Part shown: one piece after another, positions 45,179-53,762 of the stretch | Layout of the letters: every line of letters starts with the position of its first letter | Numbering within the stretch: position 1 is the stretch's first letter | Assembly (NCBI GenBank): GCA_017537245.1 | Contig: JAFYLD010000012.1 | Coordinates: 1 to 64,000, forward strand | Source: Clostridia bacterium | GTDB lineage: Bacteria; Bacillota; Clostridia; Oscillospirales; Acutalibacteraceae | Length of the DNA: 64,000 nt | Direction of reading: 5' to 3' | Made by a program: the position numbers and the translations under genes | The notes under the pieces: model-generated | What the model saw: the letters and a program-made list of their open reading frames with translations, nothing else | Database searches by the model: none | What the model was told of the DNA's origin: nothing

Positions 45179-46132
45179 CTAAAATGGTTTAACGTTGGTT
45201 TCTTCGGGTTTTGCAAAATCATCGTTCATGCCAAGACGATTTAACAAGTCCTCGGCCGCGTTATAACCAAGTTTTTTCTGACGGCTATTCATAGCCGCAA
45301 CCTCGATAATTACCGCCAAATTTCGACCTGGTTTTACAGGAATTGTAAGAGACGGGACTTGTAGTCCTAAGATTTCGGTCTTTTGTGTTTCGAGTCCCAT
45401 GCGGTCGTAATTCTTGGTAGAATCCCACTGCTCCATATTGATAACAAGGTCAATTTTTTCGGTAAGTTTTACAGCACCCGCACCAAAGATACGGCTTGCG
45501 TTAATAATGCCTATGCCGCGAAGTTCGATAAAATGACGAATATTATCGGGCGCAGTACCAACAAGCGATTTGCTTGATACACGGCGGATTTCTACCGCAT
45601 CATCGGCAATAAGACGGTGTCCACGTTTTACAAGCTCGATAGCCGTTTCGCTCTTACCAACGCCGCTTTCACCCAAAAGCAAAATACCCTCACCATAAAC
45701 CTCGACCAAAACGCCGTGTTGCGTAATGCGAGGCGCTAGTTGAAGATTTAAAAACGCAATTAGCGCTGCCTCAAAGTCAGAGGTCGAATCGCGACTTACT
45801 AGAAGTGGCACGTTATATTTTTTTGCGTTTTCTGCGTATATATTATCATCGGCCAAATTGCGAGCAATTATAACCGCGGCAGGTTTTTTTGCAAAGAATT
45901 CGTCAACTCGCTTTGCCTTTTCATCTTCGTCAAAGCCTTGCAAAAAGCCAATTTCGTTCATACCGAGTATTTGTATGCGCTTTGAATCAAAAAACTCATA
46001 ATAACCCGCAAGGTGAAGTCCCGGACGAATCGTTTCGGTCGATGATATCAAAACGTCCTCGGGCATATTTAATACCTCTAGAGAAAACTCTTTGACAATG
46101 CGTGATAATTCTATTGTGCAGTCGGTTTTCAT
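45179..46132 (-). CDS. hprK: HPr kinase/phosphorylase
   Basis: The bifunctional enzyme phosphorylates Ser46 of HPr and reverses the reaction, controlling carbon catabolite repression. Seen are the P-loop GESGVGKSETA (about 153-163), GHRLIADDAVEIRR and the late signature LRGIGIINASRIFGAGAV. The 317-residue length is normal. It heads the minus-strand block that runs to dnaE. Its presence implies a CcpA/HPr system elsewhere in the genome. Confidence 0.96.
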   Translation of the reverse strand: MKTDCTIELSRIVKEFSLEVLNMPEDVLISSTETIRPGLHLAGYYEFFDSKRIQILGMNEIGFLQGFDEDEKAKRVDEFFAKKPAAVIIARNLADDNIYAENAKKYNVPLLVSRDSTSDFEAALIAFLNLQLAPRITQHGVLVEVYGEGILLLGESGVGKSETAIELVKRGHRLIADDAVEIRRVSSKSLVGTAPDNIRHFIELRGIGIINASRIFGAGAVKLTEKIDLVINMEQWDSTKNYDRMGLETQKTEILGLQVPSLTIPVKPGRNLAVIIEVAAMNSRQKKLGYNAAEDLLNRLGMNDDFAKPEETNVKPF

Positions 46133-46179
46133 TAGTGAAACACCTCTTTTTCTTTAATCATAGATATTATATCATATAT

Positions 46180-46208
46180 ATTATAATTTTTAAATATATT
46201 TTTTACAA
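46180..46208 (-). promoter_or_regulatory. Possible promoter for hprK block
   Basis: TTGTAA and TATAAT are 17 bases apart on the minus strand. A second TATAAT lies 14 bases nearer the gene. The region is so AT-rich that the choice is uncertain. Confidence 0.45.
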
Positions 46209-46224
46209 ATTTTAGGCAAAAAAT

Positions 46225-46252
46225 AAAACATCAGACCGAAATCTGATGTTTT
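46225..46252 (-). terminator. Terminator after the YitT-family gene
   Basis: An 11-bp stem AAAACATCAGA paired with TCTGATGTTTT is followed by a T-run on the minus strand, just after the gene's stop codon. Confidence 0.85.
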
Positions 46253-46259
46253 AATATTT

Positions 46260-47126
46260 TTATTTATTATTCACCGAGTAAACGTCGGCTACTTCGCTAA
46301 TTGTTATAAACGCTTTTGGGTCTATTTCGTGCACAATATTCTTCATTTTTGTCACTTGAAATCTATTGACAATAAAGTAAACCATTGTCTTTTCGCGGTT
46401 TGAATAGCCGCCTGTTGCTTTTATTCGTGTTGAGCCGGTTTCAAAATGGTAAGCCAGCGCCTCGCAAACCTCGGTAGGATGCTCGGTTATGATCATGGCT
46501 GACTTTGCCCTATCTAAACCGTCAACAATAAAGTCTATTGTTTTAAGTCCCGCGTAATAAGTAACAATTGAATAAAGTGGTAAAATCCAGTCCTCTTTAA
46601 TCAAGCCGCAAGTGATATATAATAACGCGTTGTATGCCATTACAAAAGCGCCAACACTTACGCCGATTTTCTTTGCAAAGATAACCGCCATAACTTCTAT
46701 GCCATCCATAGCGCCGCCATAACGAATTGCAATACCGCTGCCCAAACCCGAAATCATGCCGCCAAACACTGCGCAAAGTAAAAGATCTTTTTGTGCTATT
46801 GGAGATGCAACACTAACGTCAATTGGCAAAATGTCGTTTATAAGCCACGCGCTAATTGAGTAAATTATTACGGTATAAATCGCGTATATAGTAAAAAGTT
46901 TGCCTTGTTTTTTTGTGCCGTAAATAAAAAGCGGTACGTTAAGTAAAACCAGAAATATAGACATAGTAATTCCTGTTTGTTGCCACAAAAGTATTGACGT
47001 ACCGGAAATTCCACTATCGTACAAATTTACCGGAGATATAAAAATAGTTACGCCAATAGCGTTTATAATACCCGCTATTGTAAGCATTAAAATATTTTTA
47101 AGCTTTATTCCCTTTAAAAAAGTCAT
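46260..47126 (-). CDS. YitT-family membrane protein
   Basis: The 288-residue protein has five to six membrane segments with the conserved SGISGTSILL and GGAMDGIEVMAVIF blocks, then a C-terminal DUF2179 domain of about 80 residues (SAMIITEHPTEV...TGGYSNREKTMVYFIV). The family is widespread in Firmicutes and of uncertain function, possibly a transporter. It is a single gene between two terminators. Confidence 0.9.
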   Translation of the reverse strand: MTFLKGIKLKNILMLTIAGIINAIGVTIFISPVNLYDSGISGTSILLWQQTGITMSIFLVLLNVPLFIYGTKKQGKLFTIYAIYTVIIYSISAWLINDILPIDVSVASPIAQKDLLLCAVFGGMISGLGSGIAIRYGGAMDGIEVMAVIFAKKIGVSVGAFVMAYNALLYITCGLIKEDWILPLYSIVTYYAGLKTIDFIVDGLDRAKSAMIITEHPTEVCEALAYHFETGSTRIKATGGYSNREKTMVYFIVNRFQVTKMKNIVHEIDPKAFITISEVADVYSVNNK

Positions 47127-47160
47127 TTTACCTTATCCTTTTTTAGATTTTTCATAAAAT

Positions 47161-47183
47161 AAGACGCTGACCGGCAGCGTCTT
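47161..47183 (-). terminator. Probable terminator at the end of the microcompartment operon
   Basis: A 9-bp stem AAGACGCTG paired with CAGCGTCTT lies immediately after the pduL stop. The minus-strand tail ATTTTATG is only moderately T-rich, so termination may be leaky. Confidence 0.7.
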
Positions 47184-47188
47184 TAGTT

Positions 47189-47842
47189 TTATTTCTTAAC
47201 AATTTTAACCTTTGCGCCGTTGCCAATACCTGCCGCGTTAGCATCATCGGTATCTATGTGCATTTCAAGACGGAAATCTTTGTGAACACGCACCTGAACG
47301 TCGTAGAACTTTGTACGACGCTCACCGTTAACTTCTACGTCAACGTACTGACCATCAACTAGACCGAATGCTGCGCCCTCATCGGTGCTCATGTGTATGT
47401 GACGATTAGCGATAATGCAACCCTCTTTAAGTGTTACAACGCCCTTTGGACCAATAATTGTAACAGGAGCAGAGCCCGCAATATCACCCGACTCACGCAC
47501 CGGTGGTTTTACTTTGAGTGTAAAAGAATCGGTACGAGAAATTTCTACCTGTGAAGCCTTGCGAACAGGACCGAGCACGCGTACGTTTTCGATAGGACGA
47601 AGTGAAGGACCTACGATAGTCAAGGTTTCTTTACAAGCAAATTGACCTGGTTGAGAAAGGTCTTTTATAGGTGTCAACTCATAACCTGCGCCAAAAAGTG
47701 TTTCTAGGTCTGCAGTTGACAAGTGGATATGACGGTTTGAAACACCAACAGGCACAGTATTGTTACCGCTTGTTGAGTTATTATCAAGACCTGCCATAAC
47801 TCTGCCGACGATTTCGGCGATTAGTTTATCATCATAAGCCAT
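47189..47842 (-). CDS. pduL: Phosphate propanoyltransferase
   Basis: PduL converts propionyl-CoA and phosphate to propionyl phosphate, recycling CoA inside the microcompartment. Both halves of the twin-barrel fold are visible through the repeated zinc-binding motif: NRHIHLS near residue 36 and NRHIHMS near residue 151. The N-terminus DDKLIAEIVGRVMAGL is an amphipathic helix of the encapsulation-peptide type, followed by a Ser/Asn linker. It is the last gene of the operon. Confidence 0.95.
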   Translation of the reverse strand: MAYDDKLIAEIVGRVMAGLDNNSTSGNNTVPVGVSNRHIHLSTADLETLFGAGYELTPIKDLSQPGQFACKETLTIVGPSLRPIENVRVLGPVRKASQVEISRTDSFTLKVKPPVRESGDIAGSAPVTIIGPKGVVTLKEGCIIANRHIHMSTDEGAAFGLVDGQYVDVEVNGERRTKFYDVQVRVHKDFRLEMHIDTDDANAAGIGNGAKVKIVKK

Positions 47843-47863
47843 TTTATTAGCCTCTTTTCAAAA

Positions 47864-49309
47864 TTAGATAATTCTAAAGCTTTCTGCCATTACGCAACGG
47901 CGTTGACGTGTAAAGCTGCGAGCTGAAGTAATACCCTCGCCGGTAGGACCAGCGATTGTAAAGGTTGCGTGACCTTCGCCACCAAAACCGATACCTGCAT
48001 AAGAAGGAGCGTTTTTAACAAAGATGGTAGTTTCAACTTCGCGTGCAAAACGAGAAAGGTTGTCAACGTTCTTTGAGTGCATGTGAGCTGTGTGGCGGTT
48101 GCCGTGCTCTGCTTTAACTGCAAGTTCGATAGCCTCATCGATATCGCCTACGCGAACTATAGGAAGAATTGGCATCATAAGTTCTTCTTGAACAAATGGA
48201 TGATTAAAGTCGGTTTCGCAAATAATGCAACGAATATCATCGCTAACGTTAATACCAAGTTTTGCGAGAATTACCTTTGCGTCACGACCAACGCAGTCAC
48301 GGTTTACTATCTTGCGAACGTTGCCTTTTTTGTCGGTTTTATCAACAAGAACGATATCAGCAAGTTTTGCCGCTTGTTCAGAATCAATTTTATAAGCGCC
48401 GTTTTTAAGCATTACAGAGATAAGCTCGTCGGCAATGTTTCTAAATGCGAACACTTCTTTTTCTGCGATACATGGAAGGTTGTTATCAAAAGTACAACCA
48501 TCGATAATATCTTTGCCGGCTTTTTGAATATCAGCAGTATCATCAACTATTACAGGTGGATTACCAGCGCCTGCGCCGATAGCCTTTTTACCGGAAGAAA
48601 GAACCGCCTTTACAACGCCTGGGCCGCCTGTGCAAACAAGCAAACGAATAAGTGGGTGTGACTGCATAATAGCGGCAGACTCAAGAGTTGGCTTTTTCAT
48701 TGAGCAAACCAAAACTTCAGGACCACCCATAGCTTTACTTGCGCGGTTTACAAGGTCAACTGCGTAATTAGAAGTAGCAATAGCGTTTGGATGTGGGTTA
48801 AATACAACACCATTACCTGCAGCTATCATACCAATACTGTTACAAATAACAGTTTCACTAGGATTGGTACTTGGAGTGATTGCGCCAACAACACCAAATG
48901 GTGCCATTTCAACAAGTGTTAAACCGTAGTCGCCTGTCTTTGCAGCAGAAACGATATCTTCGGTACCCGGTGTTTTATCAGCAACAAGCATGTGCTTTGC
49001 AGTTTTGTGATCTACGCGTCCCATACCGGTTTCTTTAACGCCGATTTCAGCCATAATGTGCGCTTCAGCGCGTGTAAGACGGCGGATTTCGGTAATGAGT
49101 TGTTCACGCTTTTCAACTGACATTGCGCGTACTGCTTTGTAAGCTTCTTGCGCAGCAGCGATGGCGTCGTTCATATCATCAAACACACCTACAAACTTTT
49201 TGCCAGCGTATTGTGTGCTATCAAAACTAGCGGTAGGCGCCGCTGTTACTCTATTTAATACTTGACTTACAACCTCACGAATTTCTGCCTCGGTAAGATT
49301 TCTTGCCAT
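47864..49309 (-). CDS. pduP: CoA-acylating propionaldehyde dehydrogenase
   Basis: The enzyme oxidises propionaldehyde to propionyl-CoA with NAD. The catalytic cysteine lies in NNLPCIAEKEVF (Cys280), and the cofactor region has ITPSTNPSETVICN. The first 20 residues (TEAEIREVVSQVLNRV) form an amphipathic encapsulation helix, with an Ala/Pro/Thr linker to the dehydrogenase domain. The 481-residue length is normal for PduP-type enzymes. AAGGAG supports the start. Confidence 0.95.
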   Translation of the reverse strand: MARNLTEAEIREVVSQVLNRVTAAPTASFDSTQYAGKKFVGVFDDMNDAIAAAQEAYKAVRAMSVEKREQLITEIRRLTRAEAHIMAEIGVKETGMGRVDHKTAKHMLVADKTPGTEDIVSAAKTGDYGLTLVEMAPFGVVGAITPSTNPSETVICNSIGMIAAGNGVVFNPHPNAIATSNYAVDLVNRASKAMGGPEVLVCSMKKPTLESAAIMQSHPLIRLLVCTGGPGVVKAVLSSGKKAIGAGAGNPPVIVDDTADIQKAGKDIIDGCTFDNNLPCIAEKEVFAFRNIADELISVMLKNGAYKIDSEQAAKLADIVLVDKTDKKGNVRKIVNRDCVGRDAKVILAKLGINVSDDIRCIICETDFNHPFVQEELMMPILPIVRVGDIDEAIELAVKAEHGNRHTAHMHSKNVDNLSRFAREVETTIFVKNAPSYAGIGFGGEGHATFTIAGPTGEGITSARSFTRQRRCVMAESFRII

Positions 49310-49339
49310 AATATAGTCACTCCTTATAATACTTTAAAA

Positions 49340-50098
49340 TCAGTATAACAATTCAACGTCTTTTCTTTTTAAATATTCTTGCCAATGAGCACTTGGCTCT
49401 GAGTCGGTGGCTATTATATCAACGTCGTTGATATCACCAACCTTAATAAGTGAAATTTTATCAAATTTACTTGAATCCACACACAAAATTTTGGTTTCGG
49501 CCGATTCAAAAATTGCTTGTTTTATTTCGGAATCTTTTTCGTTAGAGTCGGTAATTCCGCGGGTTATATCTACACCCTTTGATGAACATACTGCGTAATC
49601 AACGTGGAACGCTCTAATGGTTTTTTCTGCCGATGGACCAACGAGGGAAAGAGAACCTTTTTTAAGTTTGCCACCGGTTGAAAATACGTTCCAGTCGTCT
49701 TTGTCTGAAAGCTCGATTAAAGCTTCAACAGAGTTTGTAATAAGAGTTATGTTTTTAAGATTTCTGATATAGTTTAGAAGCAAAAGCGCTGTTGAGCTTG
49801 CATCAATCATAATGCAATCACCGTCTTGGAACAGCGAGCTTATTTTTTCTGCTATTTTTTGTTTTGCTTCTACGTTTGCTTTTTTTCGAACACTATGTGG
49901 TAGGTCGGTGCTAAAGTTTTGAATAAGCACTGCGCCGCCGTAACTCTTTTTAACCAGACCTTCTTTGTCCAGCTTGTCAAGGTCACGACGTATTGTTTCT
50001 TCGGTTACGTCAAATTCTTGACTTAGCGCCGAAACAATAACCTTACCATCTAAATATAGCTTAGAAAGAATCGCATTACGTCTTTCGATTGCAAGCAT
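49340..50098 (-). CDS. DeoR-family transcriptional regulator
   Basis: The 252-residue protein has the N-terminal DeoR winged helix (ERRNAILSKLYLDGKV ... VTEETIRRDLDKLDKEG) and a C-terminal sugar-phosphate sensor domain (DGDCIMIDASSTALLLL, ITNSVEALIEL, KGVDITRGITDSNE). Such proteins usually repress sugar operons until a phosphorylated sugar binds. Encoded inside the microcompartment operon, it is the obvious candidate regulator, perhaps sensing fuculose 1-phosphate, rhamnulose 1-phosphate or a product. The ligand is inferred. Confidence 0.9.
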   Translation of the reverse strand: MLAIERRNAILSKLYLDGKVIVSALSQEFDVTEETIRRDLDKLDKEGLVKKSYGGAVLIQNFSTDLPHSVRKKANVEAKQKIAEKISSLFQDGDCIMIDASSTALLLLNYIRNLKNITLITNSVEALIELSDKDDWNVFSTGGKLKKGSLSLVGPSAEKTIRAFHVDYAVCSSKGVDITRGITDSNEKDSEIKQAIFESAETKILCVDSSKFDKISLIKVGDINDVDIIATDSEPSAHWQEYLKRKDVELLY

Positions 50099-50145
50099 CT
50101 AAACAGTTCTCTCACTTTCTTTAAAATTTGAAGTTAGTAATAATA

Positions 50146-50694
50146 CTAAAGAATACTATCCCACATTTTTTTATCGGGATTTGGAATAACGGCAGAATCA
50201 AGGAACATACCCTGCTCGCCCGCGCCTTGTTTTGCGCGTTCTATTGCCGCGTCAACCGCAGCAATTTCACCTGTAAGTAGTAAATAAGACTTACCACACA
50301 TACCTCGTGAAAGACGAAGTTCTACAAGATCTACCATAGAGGTCTTTGCCGCTATATCTGCAGCAACTATTGCAGCAGATGAAGAGAACGTTTCAAGCAC
50401 ACCCAACGCGCTTGGATTGTCAATCTCTGTTGTGCCGTAAAGTGCAGTAAAGATGCTATCGTGCGGATTACCGAGCACGAATTTATCTATAAGCATATCA
50501 GGCATTCTAGCAGCTGCCGCCTCAACTGACGCGCGAACAGCACTAAGTTCACCAGAGATTAGCACCATATATTTACCCGGACATACTGTAGTAGCTTCTA
50601 TAACCTCAACCTCGGCGGTTTTTAGCATTATATCAGCCGCGCGCATACCCGAAGATACTGTTTTGTATTCGACCATTGCGAGTGCTTTTTTCAT
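50146..50694 (-). CDS. BMC-T trimeric shell protein, PduT-like
   Basis: Two tandem BMC domains (about 1-90 and 93-182) form a pseudohexameric trimer tile. The first domain has TVCPGKYMVLISG: a Cys in the pore-loop position, as in PduT, whose three such cysteines bind a central [4Fe-4S] cluster. The second domain has RGMCGKSYLLLTGE. The gene lies next to a PduS homologue, which in the Pdu system is the proposed electron partner of PduT. It starts after AGGTG. Confidence 0.9.
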   Translation of the reverse strand: MKKALAMVEYKTVSSGMRAADIMLKTAEVEVIEATTVCPGKYMVLISGELSAVRASVEAAAARMPDMLIDKFVLGNPHDSIFTALYGTTEIDNPSALGVLETFSSSAAIVAADIAAKTSMVDLVELRLSRGMCGKSYLLLTGEIAAVDAAIERAKQGAGEQGMFLDSAVIPNPDKKMWDSIL

Positions 50695-50703
50695 TGTTTA
50701 CAC

Positions 50704-52026
50704 CTATTGTTTTTCTATGATAATAGCAGTTTTTCCAACTGCGATAACCTTGCCGTTTATTGGGGAATGTAGCGCTACGCTAAGACCTTCTCCCGCGGTG
50801 GCAATTAATTGTTTTTCTTTTACTACGTCGCCTTTTTCAACAACGGGAACGCTTGGCGCGCCTACGTGCTGGCTAAGTAGCACCGTTACTTTTTTAAAGT
50901 TTGGCACAGCCTCGATTATTGGGGCTGCTTTATTATATTTTTTAAGTCCTATGCGGCTTGTAAGTCTTGACATAGGCACTTGACGAAGCGCTCTGTTTGG
51001 ATTTACAACCGGAGCTTCTTTTGAAGCAGGCTTTATACCCGCTTTACGAAGTTCCTGCTTGCAGGCTGCAAGTAACATTCTAGGTGATAAGTTTTGCACA
51101 CAAGAATATTGCTCGCATAGTCCGCAACCCGAACAGTACATTGCGTCTAAATAAGGGGCTGCATCATTGGTTATTCCGTTAGATGCAACACGCATAAATT
51201 CGGATGGATTTATTGGATGACCCAAAAGATTTCTTGAACAAAGGCTTGTGCAGTAACTACACTGGCAACATGCCGCCATAGCTCGTTTCATATCTATAAA
51301 GGTCTTTGATTGTCTTCTTCTGATAAGTGAATGACTGCTTGGAAGTACCAATACAGCGTTTGTTGTTTTGGTTACGATATTGGCTTTTGAACCGATCGAA
51401 CCCATCATAGGACCGCCTATTATAAAAGCGGGATCATCGGTGGTAATTTCACCTGCGAGCTCTAAAATTTCGCCTACCGTTACACCGATGGGAACACGTA
51501 CAGTAACAGGTTTTTCAACCTCACCTGCAATGGTTACGTACTTTCGTGTTACGGGACGACCGTTTATTGCGCGATAAAGATTATATACCGTTTCAACGTT
51601 AAGTACCGTAACGCCTACTGATAATGGTATATCACCGGGAGGCACTATTCTTCCAGTTACTTCATAGGTAAGAATAACCTCGTCGCCTGCAGGATAAACG
51701 TCATCCAATAGACAAATTTCTATATTATCAAAAAACTCTAAAAAAGGCTTAACTGCATTTGCAGCGTCAACGTATGACTTTTTAAGCGCAACGTAAACCT
51801 TTTTAGCGTTTACTGTTTTCGAGATTAGTTCAAGGGCTTCAAATATTTCGCGTGGGTGAGTTTCTAGCACCTGACGATGCAATTTAAGAAGCGGCTCACA
51901 CTCGGCGCAATTAAGAATAATAGTATCGGCTTTTTCATTTAGCTTTGCATAGGTTGGAAAACCTGCGCCGCCAGCACCCACGATTCCATTTTCTTTAAGA
52001 ATGCCCTGAAGGTCTGTAAGTTTCAT
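50704..52026 (-). CDS. PduS/RnfC-like flavin and iron-sulfur oxidoreductase
   Basis: The 440-residue protein opens with the RnfC-type FMN/NAD region (VGAGGAGFPTYAKL, NCAECEPLL), then an SLBB domain, two [4Fe-4S] motifs (CCQCSYCTSLCSRN and CSGCGLCEQYSC) and a C-terminal barrel-sandwich domain. In B12-type Pdu compartments PduS reduces cobalamin. Here the dehydratase is a glycyl-radical enzyme, so PduS more likely moves electrons across the shell with the PduT-like tile, or feeds the activase. That role is inferred. Confidence 0.9.
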   Translation of the reverse strand: MKLTDLQGILKENGIVGAGGAGFPTYAKLNEKADTIILNCAECEPLLKLHRQVLETHPREIFEALELISKTVNAKKVYVALKKSYVDAANAVKPFLEFFDNIEICLLDDVYPAGDEVILTYEVTGRIVPPGDIPLSVGVTVLNVETVYNLYRAINGRPVTRKYVTIAGEVEKPVTVRVPIGVTVGEILELAGEITTDDPAFIIGGPMMGSIGSKANIVTKTTNAVLVLPSSHSLIRRRQSKTFIDMKRAMAACCQCSYCTSLCSRNLLGHPINPSEFMRVASNGITNDAAPYLDAMYCSGCGLCEQYSCVQNLSPRMLLAACKQELRKAGIKPASKEAPVVNPNRALRQVPMSRLTSRIGLKKYNKAAPIIEAVPNFKKVTVLLSQHVGAPSVPVVEKGDVVKEKQLIATAGEGLSVALHSPINGKVIAVGKTAIIIEKQ

Positions 52027-52029
52027 TTA

Positions 52030-52302
52030 TTATAACTCCGGTAAACCTATTCCGTTATCTACTATACCAACAATAGCAGCGTCAACAGGAGCGCTTTCGC
52101 AGTTGCAACCAATTCTTGCTGCAGAACCTGTCGCTACAAGCACGATTTCACCAATGCCTGCGCCTACGTTGTCTATTGCTACAAATTTTTTATTTGGATC
52201 GCCAAGTTTTTCGATTGGCTCAATAACCATAAACTTAGAGCCGACCAACTTTTCGTTTTTGCGTGTAGAAACGATAGTTCCTACTACTTTTCCGACTAAC
52301 AT
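52030..52302 (-). CDS. BMC-P pentameric vertex protein, EutN/CcmL family
   Basis: The protein caps shell vertices. It begins MLVGKVVGTIVSTRKN, which is the canonical EutN start, and has VAIDNVGAGIGEIVLVATGSAAR. I use the ATG at MLVGK; a TTG four codons upstream is closer to the AAGGGA site and cannot be excluded. Only one vertex protein gene is present. A strong hairpin separates it from the upstream shell gene. Confidence 0.93.
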   Translation of the reverse strand: MLVGKVVGTIVSTRKNEKLVGSKFMVIEPIEKLGDPNKKFVAIDNVGAGIGEIVLVATGSAARIGCNCESAPVDAAIVGIVDNGIGLPEL

Positions 52303-52359
52303 TTTCGGTTTCAATCCCTTCTGATTGATTTTGTGCTTTGAGTCAAAAGCGGATGCTGT

Positions 52360-52381
52360 GGGGAGGAGAAATCTCCTCCCC
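52360..52381 (-). other. GC-rich intra-operon hairpin between BMC-H and BMC-P genes
   Basis: GGGGAGGAGA pairs perfectly with TCTCCTCCCC with only a short centre. On the minus strand no T-tract follows (CACAGC), so it is not a classic terminator. It could protect the 3' end of the upstream shell mRNA or reduce read-through into the vertex gene. Confidence 0.8.
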
Positions 52382-52393
52382 GTAAAGAAAAGA

Positions 52394-52672
52394 TTACTTC
52401 AATGATGGAAGAATTTTTTCTACATCTGCGTGTGGTCTTGGGATTACGTGAGTTGCAACAACTTCGCCCAAAGAACCTGCTGATGAAGAACCGGCTTCTA
52501 CAGCAGCTTTAACTGCGCCTACGTCGCCGCGTACCATAACTGATACAAGACCTGAACCGATCTTTTCAGTACCGATAAGCTCTACGTTTGCAGCCTTTAC
52601 CATTGCGTCAGCAGCTTCGATTGCAGCTACAAGACCACGGGTTTCAACCATGCCTAATGCTTCAAGTGCCAT
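52394..52672 (-). CDS. BMC-H hexameric shell protein, PduA/EutM-like
   Basis: The 92-residue single BMC-domain protein has the canonical [20 protein letters not shown] start, the edge lysine in DAMVKAA, and a [14 protein letters not shown] pore loop. It is almost certainly a major facet tile. It differs from the C-terminal part of the next gene by a single residue (Ala versus Asn in RPHxDVEKI). GGAGG is well placed. Confidence 0.95.
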   Translation of the reverse strand: MALEALGMVETRGLVAAIEAADAMVKAANVELIGTEKIGSGLVSVMVRGDVGAVKAAVEAGSSSAGSLGEVVATHVIPRPHADVEKILPSLK

Positions 52673-52725
52673 TTTTGTTTCCTCCTGTTAAAATTTTAAT
52701 TTATTAAATTAAATTTAATACAAAA

Positions 52726-53136
52726 TTATTTGAGTGATGGAAGAATTTTCTCCACATCGTTGTGAGGTCTTGGAATTACGTGTGTTGCAACAACCTCACC
52801 CAAAGAACCAGCCGATGAAGAACCAGCTTCTACAGCAGCTTTAACTGCGCCTACGTCACCGCGTACCATAACTGATACAAGACCTGAACCGATCTTTTCA
52901 GTACCGATAAGCTCTACGTTTGCAGCCTTTACCATTGCGTCAGCAGCTTCAATTGCAGCTACGAGACCACGAGTTTCAACCATACCTAATGCTTCAAGTG
53001 CCATGCTTCTTACCTCCTTTACCTCAGGTTCTATTTCCACCTTTACTTCTGCAGGCTTTTTTGCCGCAGCAGTTTTGGTAGTTGTTGTTTTTTTAGCAGC
53101 AGTTGTTTTACTGCCAGTAGTTTTAGAAGTAGCCAT
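52726..53136 (-). CDS. BMC-H shell protein with Lys/Thr/Ala-rich N-terminal extension and internal start
   Basis: The full frame is 136 residues. Residues 1-30 are a basic low-complexity run (repeated K, T, A), 31-44 are acidic, and Met45 begins a complete BMC domain that differs at one position from the neighbouring 92-residue protein. AAAGGAGGT lies 7 bases before the Met45 codon, a stronger ribosome site than the one for the long form. Two products, extended and short, are therefore expected, as known for PduB/PduB' and CcmM. The long start overlaps the previous stop (TAATG). The role of the extension is unknown; it could bind nucleic acid, cargo or neighbours. Confidence 0.9.
   Translation of the reverse strand: MATSKTTGSKTTAAKKTTTTKTAAAKKPAEVKVEIEPEVKEVRSMALEALGMVETRGLVAAIEAADAMVKAANVELIGTEKIGSGLVSVMVRGDVGAVKAAVEAGSSSAGSLGEVVATHVIPRPHNDVEKILPSLK
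53002..53020 (-). promoter_or_regulatory. Strong internal ribosome-binding site and start codon
   Basis: On the minus strand AAAGGAGGT, a 7-base gap and ATG. The same bases encode the EVKEVRS end of the extension. It is a near-perfect Shine-Dalgarno arrangement and should yield a 92-residue shell protein from within the longer gene. Confidence 0.8.
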
Positions 53137-53435
53137 TATTTAGTTCCTTCTTTCTTTTTCATTCGAGACGCGCTAAGTTCGAGTAGACGTTGCACCTCTT
53201 CATGAGGACTTGCGATGACAGCGTGTGAAACAGGTTTTTTAATGGCGTTTGCCATTGCGTTATCTACCGCAGCGGTTACTGCAGAAACCTGACCTTCAAC
53301 TACAACTGTTACAAGTCGTCCGCCCAACTTACGCTCCCAGGTCACGAACTCTACGTCGGCCGATTTGCACATAATATCAAGGCAATCAATAGCAGCCGTT
53401 ACGCCCGAAACCTCTATAAGTCCGAGAGACTTCAT
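53136..53435 (-). CDS. Divergent BMC-H shell protein
   Basis: The 99-residue protein has one BMC domain ([45 protein letters not shown]) followed by a short basic tail ([10 protein letters not shown]). The pore loop KLGGRL differs from the KIGSG of the major tiles, and it carries two cysteines in the first helix region, so it may form a specialised pore. It overlaps the next start by one base. It may resemble PduK/EutK-type minor tiles without their C-terminal domain. Confidence 0.88.
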   Translation of the reverse strand: MKSLGLIEVSGVTAAIDCLDIMCKSADVEFVTWERKLGGRLVTVVVEGQVSAVTAAVDNAMANAIKKPVSHAVIASPHEEVQRLLELSASRMKKKEGTK

Positions 53436-53456
53436 ATTATTTTACCTCGTAAACAA

Positions 53457-53729
53457 TTAGAATTTAGGAAGTATTTTTTCTACATCAGCGTGTGGTCTTG
53501 GAATTACGTGAACTGCTACAAGTTCGCCAAGACGTGATGCGCTAGATGAACCTGCTTCTACAGCAGCCTTAACTGCGCCAACGTCGCCGCGTACCATTAC
53601 AGATACAAGACCTGAACCGATTTTTTCGGTACCGATGAGTGTTACTTCTGCGGCTTTAACCATTGCGTCTGCAGCTTCGATAGCAGCTGTAAGACCACGG
53701 GTTTCTACCATACCAAGTGCTTCTTTCAT
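53457..53729 (-). CDS. BMC-H hexameric shell protein, PduA/PduJ-like
   Basis: The 90-residue protein has [19 protein letters not shown] and the [14 protein letters not shown] pore loop. It is a third paralog of the major tile, with changes such as AAEVTL and [19 protein letters not shown] lies about 9 bases before the ATG of MKEALG; a TTG five codons upstream overlaps the site and is unlikely to be used. Confidence 0.94.
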   Translation of the reverse strand: MKEALGMVETRGLTAAIEAADAMVKAAEVTLIGTEKIGSGLVSVMVRGDVGAVKAAVEAGSSSASRLGELVAVHVIPRPHADVEKILPKF

Positions 53730-53762
53730 TTTTGTATCCTCCAAAAACTAGACTAATTCGTT

